From: Nocardioides caldifontis
Lineage (GTDB): Bacteria; Actinomycetota; Actinomycetes; Propionibacteriales; Nocardioidaceae
NCBI RefSeq assembly: GCF_008087345.1
Contig: NZ_VHIB01000001.1
Span: 1,116,001-1,180,000 of the forward strand
Direction of reading: 5' to 3'
DNA length: 64,000 nt
Part shown: positions 41,957 through 50,525 of the stretch, in pieces
How the letters are laid out: every line of letters starts with the position of its first letter
Numbering within the stretch: the first letter of the stretch is position 1
The notes under the pieces: generated by a model
The model's database searches: none
What the model was told of the DNA's origin: nothing
What the model saw: the letters and a program-made list of their open reading frames with translations, nothing else
Translations under genes and position numbers: made by a program

Positions 41957-42163
41957 ATGGGCGAGTCCACCTCAGGAGACATCTCCGGGGTCAAGTTCCT
42001 CACGGTCGCCGAGGTCGCGACGGTGATGCGCGTCTCCAAGATGACCGTCTACCGCCTCGTGCACTCCGGCGAGCTGCCCGCGGTGCGGGTCGGCCGTTCG
42101 TTCCGGGTGCCCGAGGACGCGGTGAACGAGTACCTCCAGCGGAGCTTCTTCCAGACCGGCTGA
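41957..42163 (+). CDS. small excisionase-fold (MerR-like) DNA-binding protein
   Basis: The 68-residue protein is almost entirely a winged helix-turn-helix of the BldC/excisionase type: FLTVAEVATVMRVSKMTVYRLVHSGELPAVRVGRSFRVPEDAVNEYL. It has no phage genes around it and lies where Rv0500A lies in M. tuberculosis, so it is a conserved core regulator rather than a phage remnant. ATG 41957 was chosen over the longer frame from 41885. A 168-base AT-richer region precedes it and a strong terminator follows. Confidence 0.9.
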   Translation: MGESTSGDISGVKFLTVAEVATVMRVSKMTVYRLVHSGELPAVRVGRSFRVPEDAVNEYLQRSFFQTG

Positions 42164-42178
42164 TCAAGGTCGGACGGT

Positions 42179-42203
42179 GCCGGCACGGGGCTCCCGTGCC
42201 GGC
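42179..42203. terminator. terminator hairpin between convergent genes
   Basis: GCCGGCACGGG (42179-42189) pairs perfectly with CCCGTGCCGGC (42193-42203) across a three-base loop and is followed by TT. It lies between the ends of the excisionase-fold gene and the CAP-domain gene and can serve both strands. Confidence 0.85.
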
Positions 42204-42226
42204 TTCCGCCGCGCCCCCGCCCGGGG

Positions 42227-42727
42227 TCAGAGCCGGGTGAAGTCCGCGGCGACGACCCACCCGCGCGAGTCGCGGGCGGCTCCGATGCCCACGTGGGTGG
42301 CCTGCCGGCTGAGCAGGATCGCCCGGTGGCCGTCAGAGCGCATCCACATGCGCACCATCCGGGCCGGCTCGACCCGTCCGTAGGCGAGCGTCTCGCCTGC
42401 CCAGCGTGCTCCGCACCGGTTGATCAGCGGCCGGAGGCTCTGGTGCTCGAAGGAGCCGGTCCGCGCCAGGTGGCGGCCCCACCGCTCGGCGACCCGGTCG
42501 GTGCACCGGTCGAACCGCACCGGGCGGAGCCCGTGGGCGGCGCGGCGCTTGTTCACGGCCTTCTGCAGCTGCTTCTCGTAGCGGTCGGCCGCAGGGGCCG
42601 CGGCGGCCTGGGCGGCCTCGGCGGGTGCGGCGAGCGGTGAGGGCGGGATCCCGACGGTCACGGCGAGGGTCGCCAGGGCGGCCACCAGCAGGGCGAGGCC
42701 GCGTCGGGGGTCCGGGAGGGTGGTCAT
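42227..42727 (-). CDS. secreted CAP-domain (SCP/PR-1-like) protein
   Basis: The 166-residue precursor has a signal peptide (hydrophobic [15 protein letters not shown], cleavage near PAEAA about residue 40). A CAP domain follows with the typical spacing: [39 protein letters not shown], and [21 protein letters not shown]. The His/Glu cluster of eukaryotic CAP proteins is partly kept (the HRAILL motif). Bacterial members are secreted and often bind wall or lipid; the role is unknown. ATG 42727 was chosen over a GTG 12 codons upstream. Confidence 0.9.
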   Translation of the reverse strand: MTTLPDPRRGLALLVAALATLAVTVGIPPSPLAAPAEAAQAAAAPAADRYEKQLQKAVNKRRAAHGLRPVRFDRCTDRVAERWGRHLARTGSFEHQSLRPLINRCGARWAGETLAYGRVEPARMVRMWMRSDGHRAILLSRQATHVGIGAARDSRGWVVAADFTRL

Positions 42728-42928
42728 GGGGGCGCTCCTGTCCCGTCGTACGGACCCCGCCACCGTACGGGCGGCCCGGAACCGGCTGCCGCGGCCCGGG
42801 CAGGCGTGAGGTCCGCCACCGACCGCCGTGGTTCGCGAGGGTTTCCCGCGCGGTTACGCTTGGTCCCTCATGGTCTCGGCCGGGTGGCTGCACGTCGCCG
42901 GGCGGACCTCCAAGGCGAAAGGTTCCAC

Positions 42929-43030
42929 GTGGGTTCTGTCATCAAGAAGCGTCGCAAGCGCATGGCGAAGAAGAAGCACCGCAAGCTGCTCAAGAAGACG
43001 CGCGTCCAGCGTCGTCGTCTCGGCAAGTGA
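42929..43030 (+). CDS. small ribosomal subunit protein bS22 (AURKAIP1/COX24-like)
   Basis: The 33-residue, strongly basic peptide (start [18 protein letters not shown], end RVQRRRLGK) matches the tiny bS22 protein found in mycobacterial 30S ribosomes (Rv0500B in M. tuberculosis, as recalled). The GTG at 42929 follows GAAAGG. Longer readings in the same frame begin at 42806 but that extension is unlike any family. It sits between the excisionase-fold gene and the epimerase, the conserved order. Such a short gene is easily missed by gene finders. Confidence 0.92.
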   Translation: MGSVIKKRRKRMAKKKHRKLLKKTRVQRRRLGK

Positions 43031-43160
43031 CTGATGGTTTCCCGCTGCGGCGGGGGACCAGGCCGGCCCGCGCCCAGAGGGTCGGCTGCACCGCTGGGTA
43101 GCTCAGTTCGGCGTCCATGCTGCTGGATCGGGGCCAGCAGGGAGGGAGCTCGGGGAACAG

Positions 43161-44186
43161 ATGGGTCGGATCATCCTGGTCACGGGGGTGTCCAACGACC
43201 TCGGGGGCCGGTTCGCCCGTCGCATCGCCTCCGACCCTGAGGTCGACCGGGTGATCGGCGTCGACGTCGTACCTCCACGTCGCGACCTCGGTGCCGTGCG
43301 CTTCGTGCGCGCCGACATCCGCAACCCCGTGATCGCCAAGGTGATCGCCGGGGAGGACGTCGACACCGTGGTCCACACCTCGGTGGTCGCCAGCGCCGGC
43401 CAGCTCGGCGGGCGCACCTCGATGAAGGAGCACAACGTCATCGGGACGATGCAGCTCCTCGCCGCCTGCCAGCGCGCACCGGGGCTCGAGCGGCTCGTCG
43501 TGAAGTCGTCGGCGGAGGTCTACGGAGCCTCCAACCGCGACCCGGCGATGTTCACCGAGGAGATGTCGGCCCGACGGCAGCCGCGCGGCGGCTACGGCAA
43601 GGACGTGCTCGAGGTCGAGGGCTACGTCCGCGGGTTCTCGCGCCGCCGCCCCGACATGACCGTCACGCTGCTGCGCAACGCGACGACGCTGTCGTCGTAC
43701 ACCCGCTCGCCGCTCGCGGACTACTTCCGGCTCAGCCCGGTCCCCAAGGTCCTCGGGTACGACGCACGCGTGCAGCTGCTCCACTACGACGACCTCGTGG
43801 CCGTCCTGCACCACGCCGCGCTCGCCGGGGTGCACGGCACGTTCAACGTCGCCGGGGACGGCGTGCTGGCGATGTCCCAGGCGATCCGGAAGCTCGGTCG
43901 CGGGATGGTGCCGGTGCCCGCCCTCGCGATGGCCACGGCGGGCACGCTCGTGCGCCAGGCGCGGCTCGGGCTCTCCGGGTTCTCCTCCGAGCAGCTCCAG
44001 CTGCTGACCTACGGCCGCGGCCTCGACACCACGCGGATGCGTGCCGTGCTCGGCTTCGAGCCGAGGTACACCACCGAGCAGGCGCTCACCGAGTTCGCCA
44101 CCTCCCTGCCCCGCCCGCTGGCCACGCACCCGGTGCTGGCCGCCGACCAGCTCCTCAGCGGAGCCCTCGGGAGTCCTCATGGCTGA
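43161..44186 (+). CDS. NAD-dependent epimerase/dehydratase (extended SDR)
   Basis: The 341-residue protein has an N-terminal Rossmann motif TGVSNDLGGRFARRI (8-22), in place of the usual TGxxGxxG, and an extended-SDR core. The active-site area reads SSAEVYGAS then YGKDVLE, giving a possible YxxxK in GGYGKD that is not canonical. It is the Rv0501 (galE2) position. The substrate is not known. Its end overlaps the acyltransferase start by eight bases. Confidence 0.87.
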   Translation: MGRIILVTGVSNDLGGRFARRIASDPEVDRVIGVDVVPPRRDLGAVRFVRADIRNPVIAKVIAGEDVDTVVHTSVVASAGQLGGRTSMKEHNVIGTMQLLAACQRAPGLERLVVKSSAEVYGASNRDPAMFTEEMSARRQPRGGYGKDVLEVEGYVRGFSRRRPDMTVTLLRNATTLSSYTRSPLADYFRLSPVPKVLGYDARVQLLHYDDLVAVLHHAALAGVHGTFNVAGDGVLAMSQAIRKLGRGMVPVPALAMATAGTLVRQARLGLSGFSSEQLQLLTYGRGLDTTRMRAVLGFEPRYTTEQALTEFATSLPRPLATHPVLAADQLLSGALGSPHG

Positions 44187-45480
44187 CGCCGAGATCATCC
44201 CGCTCGGCACCCGCGGCCGGCCCGGCCGCGGCACCGGCCGTGACAAGCCCTCCTCGTCGTCGCGCTCGCTCGCGCCCGGCGGCCAGCGCTCCGCTCCCGC
44301 CCCCTCCGACCGGGCGCCCGACGAGGTCGTGGACGCCGCGGCTCCGGTCGACCAGGTCGTGGTCTCCGCCGACCCCACGGTGCCCGAGCAGGGTCGCGCG
44401 GACGACCCGGCCGACGTCGCGGAGCAGGTGGCCGACGAGTCGGCCCCGGCGGTCGACGCTCCGGACGCCGAGGTGACCCGGCTGCCGGTGCCCGAGCCGG
44501 AGGCCGCCGCCGACGAGGAGGCGCCTGAGCCGTCCTCGACCGTCGTCGGCGGCAGCGAGCCGGCCACCGCCGGCGAGCGCCGCCGCGGGCTCCCGCTCAC
44601 CGAGCTGCTCACCGCAGCCCGGTCGGCGGCTCACCTGGTCTTCGGCGACGACGCCGAGCGCAAGCTCGCCGAGCTGCTGGCGTTCGCGCGCCGCCGGGTG
44701 ACCGGTGACTACGAGATCGACGAGTACGGCCTCGACCCGGAGATCACCGAGCGGTTCCTCATGGAGATGGTCCGCCCGCTGGCGACCAAGTGGTTCCGCG
44801 TGGAGGTCCGCGGCGCGGAGAACATCCCCACCGACGGCGGCGCGCTCGTGGTCGCCAACCACTCCGGCACGATCCCGCTCGACGGCGTGATCACGATGTT
44901 CTCGGTCAAGGAGACCACCGGCCGCAACCTCCGCCCGCTCGGCGCCGACCTGGTGTTCCGGCTCCCCTTCGTCGGAGAGCTCGCCCGCAAGGGTGGCGCG
45001 ACGCTGGCCTGCAACGAGGATGCGGTCCGGATGCTGTCCCACGGCGAGCTCGCCGCGGTCTGGCCCGAGGGGTTCAAGGGGATCGGCAAGCCGTACTCGG
45101 AGCGGTACAAGCTCCAGCGGTTCGGCCGGGGCGGCTTCGTCTCGGCGGCGATCCGGACCGGCGTACCGATCGTGCCGTGCTCGATCGTCGGCGCCGAGGA
45201 GATCTACCCGCTCGTCGGCAACGTGCCCGCGCTCGCCCGGCTCCTCGGGCTGCCGTACATCCCGATCACGCCGTTCTTCCCCTTGCTCGGTCCGCTCGGC
45301 CTGGTGCCGCTGCCGTCGAAGTGGATCATCGAGTTCGGCGAGCCGATCCGCACCGACTCGTTCGACCCCGGCGCCGCCGAGGACCCGATGCTGGTCTTCA
45401 ACGTCACCGACCAGGTGCGCGAGACGATCCAGCAGACGCTCTACACGCTCCTCATGCGGCGGAAGTCCGTCTTCCACTGA
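44179..45480 (+). CDS. 1-acylglycerol-3-phosphate acyltransferase-like (PlsC) protein with a long disordered head
   Basis: The 433-residue protein begins with about 150 residues rich in Pro, Ala, Asp and Glu that look disordered, then carries a PlsC domain: motif I NHSGTIPLDG (canonical NHxxxxD), VFRLPFVGELARKGGATLA, motif III WPEGFKGIGKP, and motif IV VPIVPCSIVGAEE. It transfers an acyl chain to a lipid or phospholipid precursor. The order after the epimerase follows Rv0501-Rv0502. The ATG at 44179 overlaps the epimerase end. Confidence 0.9.
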   Translation: MADAEIIPLGTRGRPGRGTGRDKPSSSSRSLAPGGQRSAPAPSDRAPDEVVDAAAPVDQVVVSADPTVPEQGRADDPADVAEQVADESAPAVDAPDAEVTRLPVPEPEAAADEEAPEPSSTVVGGSEPATAGERRRGLPLTELLTAARSAAHLVFGDDAERKLAELLAFARRRVTGDYEIDEYGLDPEITERFLMEMVRPLATKWFRVEVRGAENIPTDGGALVVANHSGTIPLDGVITMFSVKETTGRNLRPLGADLVFRLPFVGELARKGGATLACNEDAVRMLSHGELAAVWPEGFKGIGKPYSERYKLQRFGRGGFVSAAIRTGVPIVPCSIVGAEEIYPLVGNVPALARLLGLPYIPITPFFPLLGPLGLVPLPSKWIIEFGEPIRTDSFDPGAAEDPMLVFNVTDQVRETIQQTLYTLLMRRKSVFH

Positions 45481-45493
45481 CCCGTCCGAGTCC

Positions 45494-45627
45494 GTGTTGA
45501 GTCGCCCCTCGTGGCGCGCGGACGTGCGTTGAGCCGCCCTTCCTGGTGCGCCACTACGGGCGGTTCAACACCAACCCGTGCGTGTTCAGCCGCCCTTTCT
45601 GGTGCGCCACCAAGGGCGGTTCAACAC
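45494..45627. repeat. four related hairpin elements between convergent genes
   Basis: Copies of GTGTTGAGTCGCCCCTCGTGGCGCG (from 45494), a related copy from 45526, an inverted GGGCGGTTCAACAC, and a full hairpin at 45582-45597 with 45612-45627 belong to the same family as 27197-27251. The two later copies face each other and fold into stems of 12 to 14 pairs. The gap lies between the acyltransferase gene and the DUF5667 gene, which converge. Confidence 0.9.
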
Positions 45628-45644
45628 CGACCAGCGCGGGCGGG

Positions 45645-46847
45645 TCAGGGGAGCAGCGAGTCGAGGAGCGGGTCGAGCCCGGGGAGCAGCTGCTTGGCGC
45701 CGTCGTTGACGTCGCCGAGCAGACCGCGGTCACGCTGCTTGCCGCCGGTGTCGCCCTGGTCGCCCTGGTCGCCCTGGTCGCCCTGGCCGCCGCCCTGGTC
45801 GCCCTTGTCGGTGCCGCCGAGGTCCGGCAGCAGCCCACCGTCGTCGGGCAGCAGCCCGCCGTCGTCCTGCGGCTGGCCACCGCCCTTGCCGGGGTCGGTG
45901 GCGTCGGTGCCCTGCGGGGGCTCCTGGCCGGGCTGCTCCTGCCCCTGCGGCGGGACGCCCTGGCCACCCTTCGTGCCGGCGTCCGGCAGCGGCGGGTGGT
46001 CGTTGCCGAGCTGGGCCCGCCGGGTGGCGTCGAGGGCCCGGTTCGCCTCCTCGGCGGCGAGGAAGAGTGGCGGCATCTCGAGGGCCGGCTCGCCCTCGGC
46101 GCAGGTCGGGCAGGCCGCGGTCGCCTGCCCGTCGATGCGGAGCAGTGCGGCGGCGGCGTCCGCGAGGTCGTCCTGGTGCTCGCCCTCGGCGGAGGCAGCG
46201 ACCTCCTGCAGGGTGGCGAGCGAGTCCCGGGCGAACGAGCGGAGCTCGACGACGACGTCGCCGTCCTGCGACTCGTCGAACGCGGTGAGCAGCAGCGCCG
46301 AACCCGCCTGCGCCTGGGAGGTGAAGTCGTCGACGGTGCCCGGCACCCGGCTCTCGGCGGAGGTGCCGACCAGGCCCTGGACCTCGGTGAGCCGCCGGTC
46401 GGCCTGCGCCAGCAGGTCGTGGCCCTTGGCGGCGTCGTCGCGGGAGAGGTCGGCCTGGGCCTTCTCGATCCCCCGCTTGATCGGGTAGAGCGCGTCGCCC
46501 GGCAGCGCGTCCTGCGACGCGACGGCCATGCCGGCGGAGCCGCCGACCAGCACGAACGACGACGCGAGCAGCGCGAGCCGGCGCTCCCGCGCACCCCGCC
46601 TGCGCGGGTGGAGGGTGAGCGTCGCGTCCTCCGCGAGGCTCCGCTGGGCCTCCGCCACCAGCTGCTCGCGCAGCGCCGCGGTGAACTCGGGCCGTGGCCG
46701 CGGCAGCTCCGGCGCGGAGCGCAGGGTGCCGACGAGGTCGACCAGCTCCCTCAGCTCGGGAGAGGCAGGGTTCGGCTGCGTGCCGGGGGAGTCGATCGCG
46801 GCCGCGAACTCCTCCGCGCGCTTCCGCGCACCCAGGAGGGAGGTCAT
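45645..46847 (-). CDS. DUF5667 membrane protein, candidate anti-sigma factor for the adjacent BldN-type sigma factor
   Basis: The 400-residue protein has a cytoplasmic head of about 80 residues containing LRSAPELPRPRPEFTAALREQLV. One membrane helix follows (about 90-110), then an extracytoplasmic helical DUF5667 domain starting ALPGDALYPIKRGIEKAQ. A low-complexity tail is rich in Gly, Asp and Gln (QGDQGDQGDQGD). Anti-sigma factor RsbN of Streptomyces has the same layout and also lies directly after bldN. A promoter resembling the BldN consensus precedes this gene. Binding to the sigma factor is inference. ATG 46847. Confidence 0.82.
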   Translation of the reverse strand: MTSLLGARKRAEEFAAAIDSPGTQPNPASPELRELVDLVGTLRSAPELPRPRPEFTAALREQLVAEAQRSLAEDATLTLHPRRRGARERRLALLASSFVLVGGSAGMAVASQDALPGDALYPIKRGIEKAQADLSRDDAAKGHDLLAQADRRLTEVQGLVGTSAESRVPGTVDDFTSQAQAGSALLLTAFDESQDGDVVVELRSFARDSLATLQEVAASAEGEHQDDLADAAAALLRIDGQATAACPTCAEGEPALEMPPLFLAAEEANRALDATRRAQLGNDHPPLPDAGTKGGQGVPPQGQEQPGQEPPQGTDATDPGKGGGQPQDDGGLLPDDGGLLPDLGGTDKGDQGGGQGDQGDQGDQGDTGGKQRDRGLLGDVNDGAKQLLPGLDPLLDSLLP

Positions 46848-46899
46848 CGCAGTGTTCCTGTCTCGAGAGCAAGCCCCGCTGTCGGGTCCGTCATCCAGG

Positions 46900-46928
46900 T
46901 CAACGAGCCGGACACGCGCGTGGTTACG
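46900..46928 (-). promoter_or_regulatory. sigma-BldN-like promoter of the DUF5667 gene
   Basis: Read on the minus strand, CGTAAC (46928-46923) and CGTTGA (46905-46900) are separated by 17 bases. I recall CGTAAC-N16-CGTTGA as the BldN promoter pattern in Streptomyces. The predicted start gives a leader of about 45 bases before the ATG at 46847. Confidence 0.6.
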
Positions 46929-46974
46929 CGGTCGGAGCCGGACATTTGAACCTTCATCCTCGGTGCACGGCCGT

Positions 46975-47778
46975 TCACCGGAAGTCCTCCGGGAGCAGCT
47001 TGGCGAGGTTGCGGACCGCCCGGAGCTGGAGCTGCTTGATCGCCCCGTCGCTCCGCCCGAGGACCTGGGCGGTCTCGGCGATCGAGAACCCCTGGAGGAA
47101 CCGCATGATCAGGCACTCCTGCTGCTCCGGCGGCAGCTTCTTGAGCGCCGCGAGGAGCGCCTCGTTGGTGAGGGTGGCCAGCACGGCGACCTCGGGACCG
47201 TCGGTGGCGGAGTCGTGCGGGCTCATGTCCTCGGTGGTGGACTCGAGCCGCGTCCGGCTGGCCTTGAAGTGGTCGGTGGTGAGGTTCCGGGCGATCGTCA
47301 TCAGCCACGCGCCGAAGTCCTTGCCCTGCCAGCGGAACGAGCTCATGCTCCGCAGCGCCCGGAAGAACGTCTCCGAAGTGAGGTCCTCGGCCAGCGCGAC
47401 CGAGCCGACCCGGTAGTACAGGAACCGGTAGACCGACCCCTGGTAGTGGTCGTAGAGCATCCCGAACGCGTCCGCGTCTCCCGCCCGGGCCAGCTCGACG
47501 AGGGCGATCAGCCGGTCGCCCTCGGCCTGGTCGGTCGCCGAGGAGACGGCGAGGTCGCGGTCCGACGCCGGCTCGGGCTCGGAGCCGCCGGACCGCGTCT
47601 TGACGACGGCCTCGGCGAGCAGCCACGGCTCCCGGCGTACGGCGGGAGGGTCGGCGTGCGGAGCGGCGCCTGCAGCGGCCGGCGCCGGCGACGGGCCGGC
47701 CATCTCGGCGAGCGCCCCTGCGAGGGCATGGCGGAGCGCGAGGAGCCCACGACCGAACGGGTCGTCGTTGGCGAACAT
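46975..47778 (-). CDS. BldN-type ECF RNA polymerase sigma factor
   Basis: The 267-residue protein has an unusually long N-terminal extension of about 85 residues. Sigma region 2 follows (YDHYQGSVYRFLYYRVGSVALAEDLTSETFFRALRSMSSFRWQGKDFGAWLMTIARNLTTDHFK), then region 4 (LKKLPPEQQECLIMRFLQGFSIAETAQVLGRSDGAIKQLQLRAVRNLAKLLP). The match to Streptomyces BldN is close throughout, including the extension, which in BldN is a cleaved pro-sequence. A DUF5667 membrane protein follows it. ATG 47778. Confidence 0.92.
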   Translation of the reverse strand: MFANDDPFGRGLLALRHALAGALAEMAGPSPAPAAAGAAPHADPPAVRREPWLLAEAVVKTRSGGSEPEPASDRDLAVSSATDQAEGDRLIALVELARAGDADAFGMLYDHYQGSVYRFLYYRVGSVALAEDLTSETFFRALRSMSSFRWQGKDFGAWLMTIARNLTTDHFKASRTRLESTTEDMSPHDSATDGPEVAVLATLTNEALLAALKKLPPEQQECLIMRFLQGFSIAETAQVLGRSDGAIKQLQLRAVRNLAKLLPEDFR

Positions 47779-47969
47779 GGCAGCACTCCCTCCCGGATCC
47801 CTCCGGGCCTCCCAGGCAGCCGGTGGCCCTAGCCCAACCACCGAGTAACCACGACTGTAAACCGAGGTCCGGCTCGGGACCTAGTGCTCTGTGGAAGAAC
47901 CCTCGATGACCAGACCGGGAAACGGGGGAATCCGCTGCTTCGTCCCGTTCGTCCCACCGCCCGAAGGGA

Positions 47970-48872
47970 CTACCGGGCGCGCCGCCGGAGCGCGACCCCC
48001 GCCGCCACGCTGCCGGTCACCGCGCCGGCGACCGCCGCCGACGCCATCCCGACCCGGGCGGCCTTGCGGCCGGTGCGGTAGTCGCGGATCCGCCACCCTT
48101 GCTGCCTGGCGTGGTCGCGCAGCCGGGAGTCGGGGTTGATCACGCACGGGTCGCCGACGAGGTTGAGCATCGGGAGGTCGTTGTAGGAGTCGGAGTAGGC
48201 CGCGCACCGGCTCAGGTCGAGCCCCTCCTCCTCGGCCAGCGCCTTGACCGCGACGGCCTTCGCCGGGCCGTGCAGCAGGTCGCCGACGAGCCGCCCGGTG
48301 TAGACGCCGTCGACGTGCTCGGCGACGGTCCCGAGCGCCCCGGTGAGGCCGAGCCGGCGGGCGATCGTGGTGGCGATCTCGATCGGGGCCGCGGTCACCA
48401 GCCAGACCCGCTGCCCCTGGTCGAGGTGCATCTGGGCCAGCGCCCGGGTGCCCGGCCAGATCCGCTCGGCCATCGTCTCGTCGAAGATCTCCTCGCCGAT
48501 CTCCTGCAGCTCCTCGACCCGGTGGCCCGCGATGAACGCCAGCGCGGAGGCCCGCGCCTCGGCGACGTGCTCGGGGTCCTCGACACCGACCACGCGGAAG
48601 TACGCCTGCTTCCACGCCGCGCCGAGGATGTCGCGGGTGGTGAAGAAGTGCCGGCGGTGGAGCCCGCGGGCGAGGTGGAAGATCGAGGCGCCCTGGATGA
48701 TCGTGTTGTCGACGTCGAAGAACGCCGCGGCGGTGGGGTCGGCGGGCGGCTCGAGCGAGCTCTCGACCTCGCGGACGGCGAACGCCGCCTCCCCGGCGAG
48801 CGTCGACCTGCGCCGCAGGTCCCGCCGCTCCTCACGGCGCCGTCGGGCGGCCCCCGCGTGTCCCGAAGTCAC
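47970..48872 (-). CDS. HAD-superfamily subfamily IB phosphatase, SerB-like
   Basis: The 300-residue protein has the HAD motif I FFDVDNTI (DxDxT-like), motif II VTAA with a Thr, motif III around [13 protein letters not shown], and motif [14 protein letters not shown] membrane-spanning or hydrophobic tail is found at the very C-terminus ([17 protein letters not shown]). It resembles Rv0505c (serB1), which is annotated as phosphoserine phosphatase-like but not proven. GTG start at 48872. Divergent from the acyl-CoA ligase across 48 bases. Confidence 0.88.
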   Translation of the reverse strand: MTSGHAGAARRRREERRDLRRRSTLAGEAAFAVREVESSLEPPADPTAAAFFDVDNTIIQGASIFHLARGLHRRHFFTTRDILGAAWKQAYFRVVGVEDPEHVAEARASALAFIAGHRVEELQEIGEEIFDETMAERIWPGTRALAQMHLDQGQRVWLVTAAPIEIATTIARRLGLTGALGTVAEHVDGVYTGRLVGDLLHGPAKAVAVKALAEEEGLDLSRCAAYSDSYNDLPMLNLVGDPCVINPDSRLRDHARQQGWRIRDYRTGRKAARVGMASAAVAGAVTGSVAAGVALRRRAR

Positions 48873-48920
48873 GCCGCCAGCCTAGTGGGGGGTCCACCCT
48901 GCTGTGCCAGACTCACGAGC

Positions 48921-50525
48921 GTGACCGCGAACCTCGCCGAGCTCCTCGGTCGCGCCGCCGAGGAGGCACCCGACGGCCGTGCACTGGTGGTCCCGGCGAC
49001 CGGGGCGTCGTACACCTGGAGCGAGCTCGACGCGGCTGTCGACCGTGCGGCGCAGGGGTTCGGCAGGCTCGGCCTCGTCGCCGGCAACCGCGTGGTCCTG
49101 GTGACCGGCAACCGCCCCGAGCTCGTGGTCGCGTACTTCGGCGCACTGCGCGCGAACCTCGTCGCCGTGCCGGTCAACCCCCGGGCGGCGACCGGCGAGC
49201 TGCTCACCGCCGTCACCGACTCCGGCGCCCGGCTCGTGGTCGCGGACGGCGCCACGGTCGAGGCGGCGCGGTCGGTCCTCGCCGGCATCGCCGACGCCCG
49301 CGACCACGCCGACGAGGAGGTCCGCGGCCGCACCGTCGTGCCGCGGCTGGTCACCGTCGACGCGATCCCGGAGCCGGGGGAGTGCGGCTTCGAGGAGCTG
49401 CTCGCACCCGCCCCGGACGAGCCGCCGCTGCCGCCGGCCCACGACCCCGAGTCGCTCGCCGTCCTGCTCTACACCTCCGGCGCCTCCGCGAGGCCGCGCG
49501 CCGCGATGCTCAGCCACCGCGCCCTGATCGCGAACATCGAGCAGGTCGGCGCGATCGAGCCGCCCGTGGTCGGCCCCGACGACGTGGTGTACGGCGTGCT
49601 CCCGCTGTTCCACGTCTTCGGGCTCAACGCGGTCCTCGGGCCGGTCGTCCACCGCCGGGCCACGCTCGTGCTGGTCGACGGCTTCGACCCCGAGCGGTCG
49701 CTGCGGGAGGTGCAGGAGCACGGCGTCACGGTGCTGCCCGTGGCGCCCGCCGTCCTCGCCCACTGGCGCCGGGTCGAGGGCCTCGGTGAGCGGCTCTCCG
49801 GCGTGCGCACGCTGCTCTCCGGCTCCGCGCCGCTCGCCCCGGAGGTGGTCGACGAGCTGCAGGAGCGGTGGGGGATCACCGTCCACCAGGGATACGGGCT
49901 CACCGAGGCTGCGCCGGTCGTCACCTCGACGCTCGTCGCCGGCCCGGGCACCCCGAAGCGCGGCTCGGTCGGACGGGCGGTGCCCGGCGTCTCCCTCACG
50001 CTGGTGGACGAGAACGGCCGACCGCCGGCAGGCGAGGACGCCGGCGAGATCTGGGTGAAGGGCGACAACCTCTTCGACGGCTACTGGCCGGACGGCGCCG
50101 GCGCCCCGGTGGACGGCTGGCACGCCACCGGCGACGTCGGGTACCTCGACGCGGACGGCGACCTGTTCCTCGTCGACCGGCTCCGCGAGATCGTCGTGGT
50201 GTCGGGGTTCAACGTCTACCCGAGCGAGGTCGAGGAGGTGCTCCTCGACGTCGACGGGGTGCTCGAGGCGGCGGTCGTCGGCGTCCCCGACGAGGAGACC
50301 GGCGAGGCCGTCGTCGCGTACCTGCGGACCGACGTCTCCGGCGCGGAGGAGCAGGCCGACCTGCGGTCCCGGGTGGCCGACGCGTGCGCCCGACGGCTCG
50401 CCCGGTTCAAGCACCCGGCCCGGATCGAGGTCGTCGACGCGCTCCCGCACACCGCCACCGGCAAGATCGCCAAGGGCCGGCTGCGGACCGCGCTGCGCCG
50501 CGGGTGGACGGAGCTGCTGGAGTGA
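48921..50525 (+). CDS. AMP-forming acyl-CoA synthetase/ligase
   Basis: The 534-residue protein of the ANL superfamily adenylates a carboxylic acid and transfers it to CoA. Its phosphate loop reads YTSGASARPRAAMLSH, where the usual TGxPKG lysine is an arginine and the glycine is missing. The A5 GYGLTEAAPV, A7 ATGDVGYLDADGDLFLVDR, and A10 HTATGKIAKGRL (catalytic lysine) are normal. The altered loop could weaken ATP binding or change the reaction. GTG 48921. The next gene overlaps by four bases. Confidence 0.9.
   Translation: MTANLAELLGRAAEEAPDGRALVVPATGASYTWSELDAAVDRAAQGFGRLGLVAGNRVVLVTGNRPELVVAYFGALRANLVAVPVNPRAATGELLTAVTDSGARLVVADGATVEAARSVLAGIADARDHADEEVRGRTVVPRLVTVDAIPEPGECGFEELLAPAPDEPPLPPAHDPESLAVLLYTSGASARPRAAMLSHRALIANIEQVGAIEPPVVGPDDVVYGVLPLFHVFGLNAVLGPVVHRRATLVLVDGFDPERSLREVQEHGVTVLPVAPAVLAHWRRVEGLGERLSGVRTLLSGSAPLAPEVVDELQERWGITVHQGYGLTEAAPVVTSTLVAGPGTPKRGSVGRAVPGVSLTLVDENGRPPAGEDAGEIWVKGDNLFDGYWPDGAGAPVDGWHATGDVGYLDADGDLFLVDRLREIVVVSGFNVYPSEVEEVLLDVDGVLEAAVVGVPDEETGEAVVAYLRTDVSGAEEQADLRSRVADACARRLARFKHPARIEVVDALPHTATGKIAKGRLRTALRRGWTELLE

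Noticed and set aside
41957-42163. Phage or plasmid excisionase marking an integrated element
   Set aside because: No integrase, attachment repeat or phage gene is nearby, and the gene is in the conserved position seen in mycobacteria.
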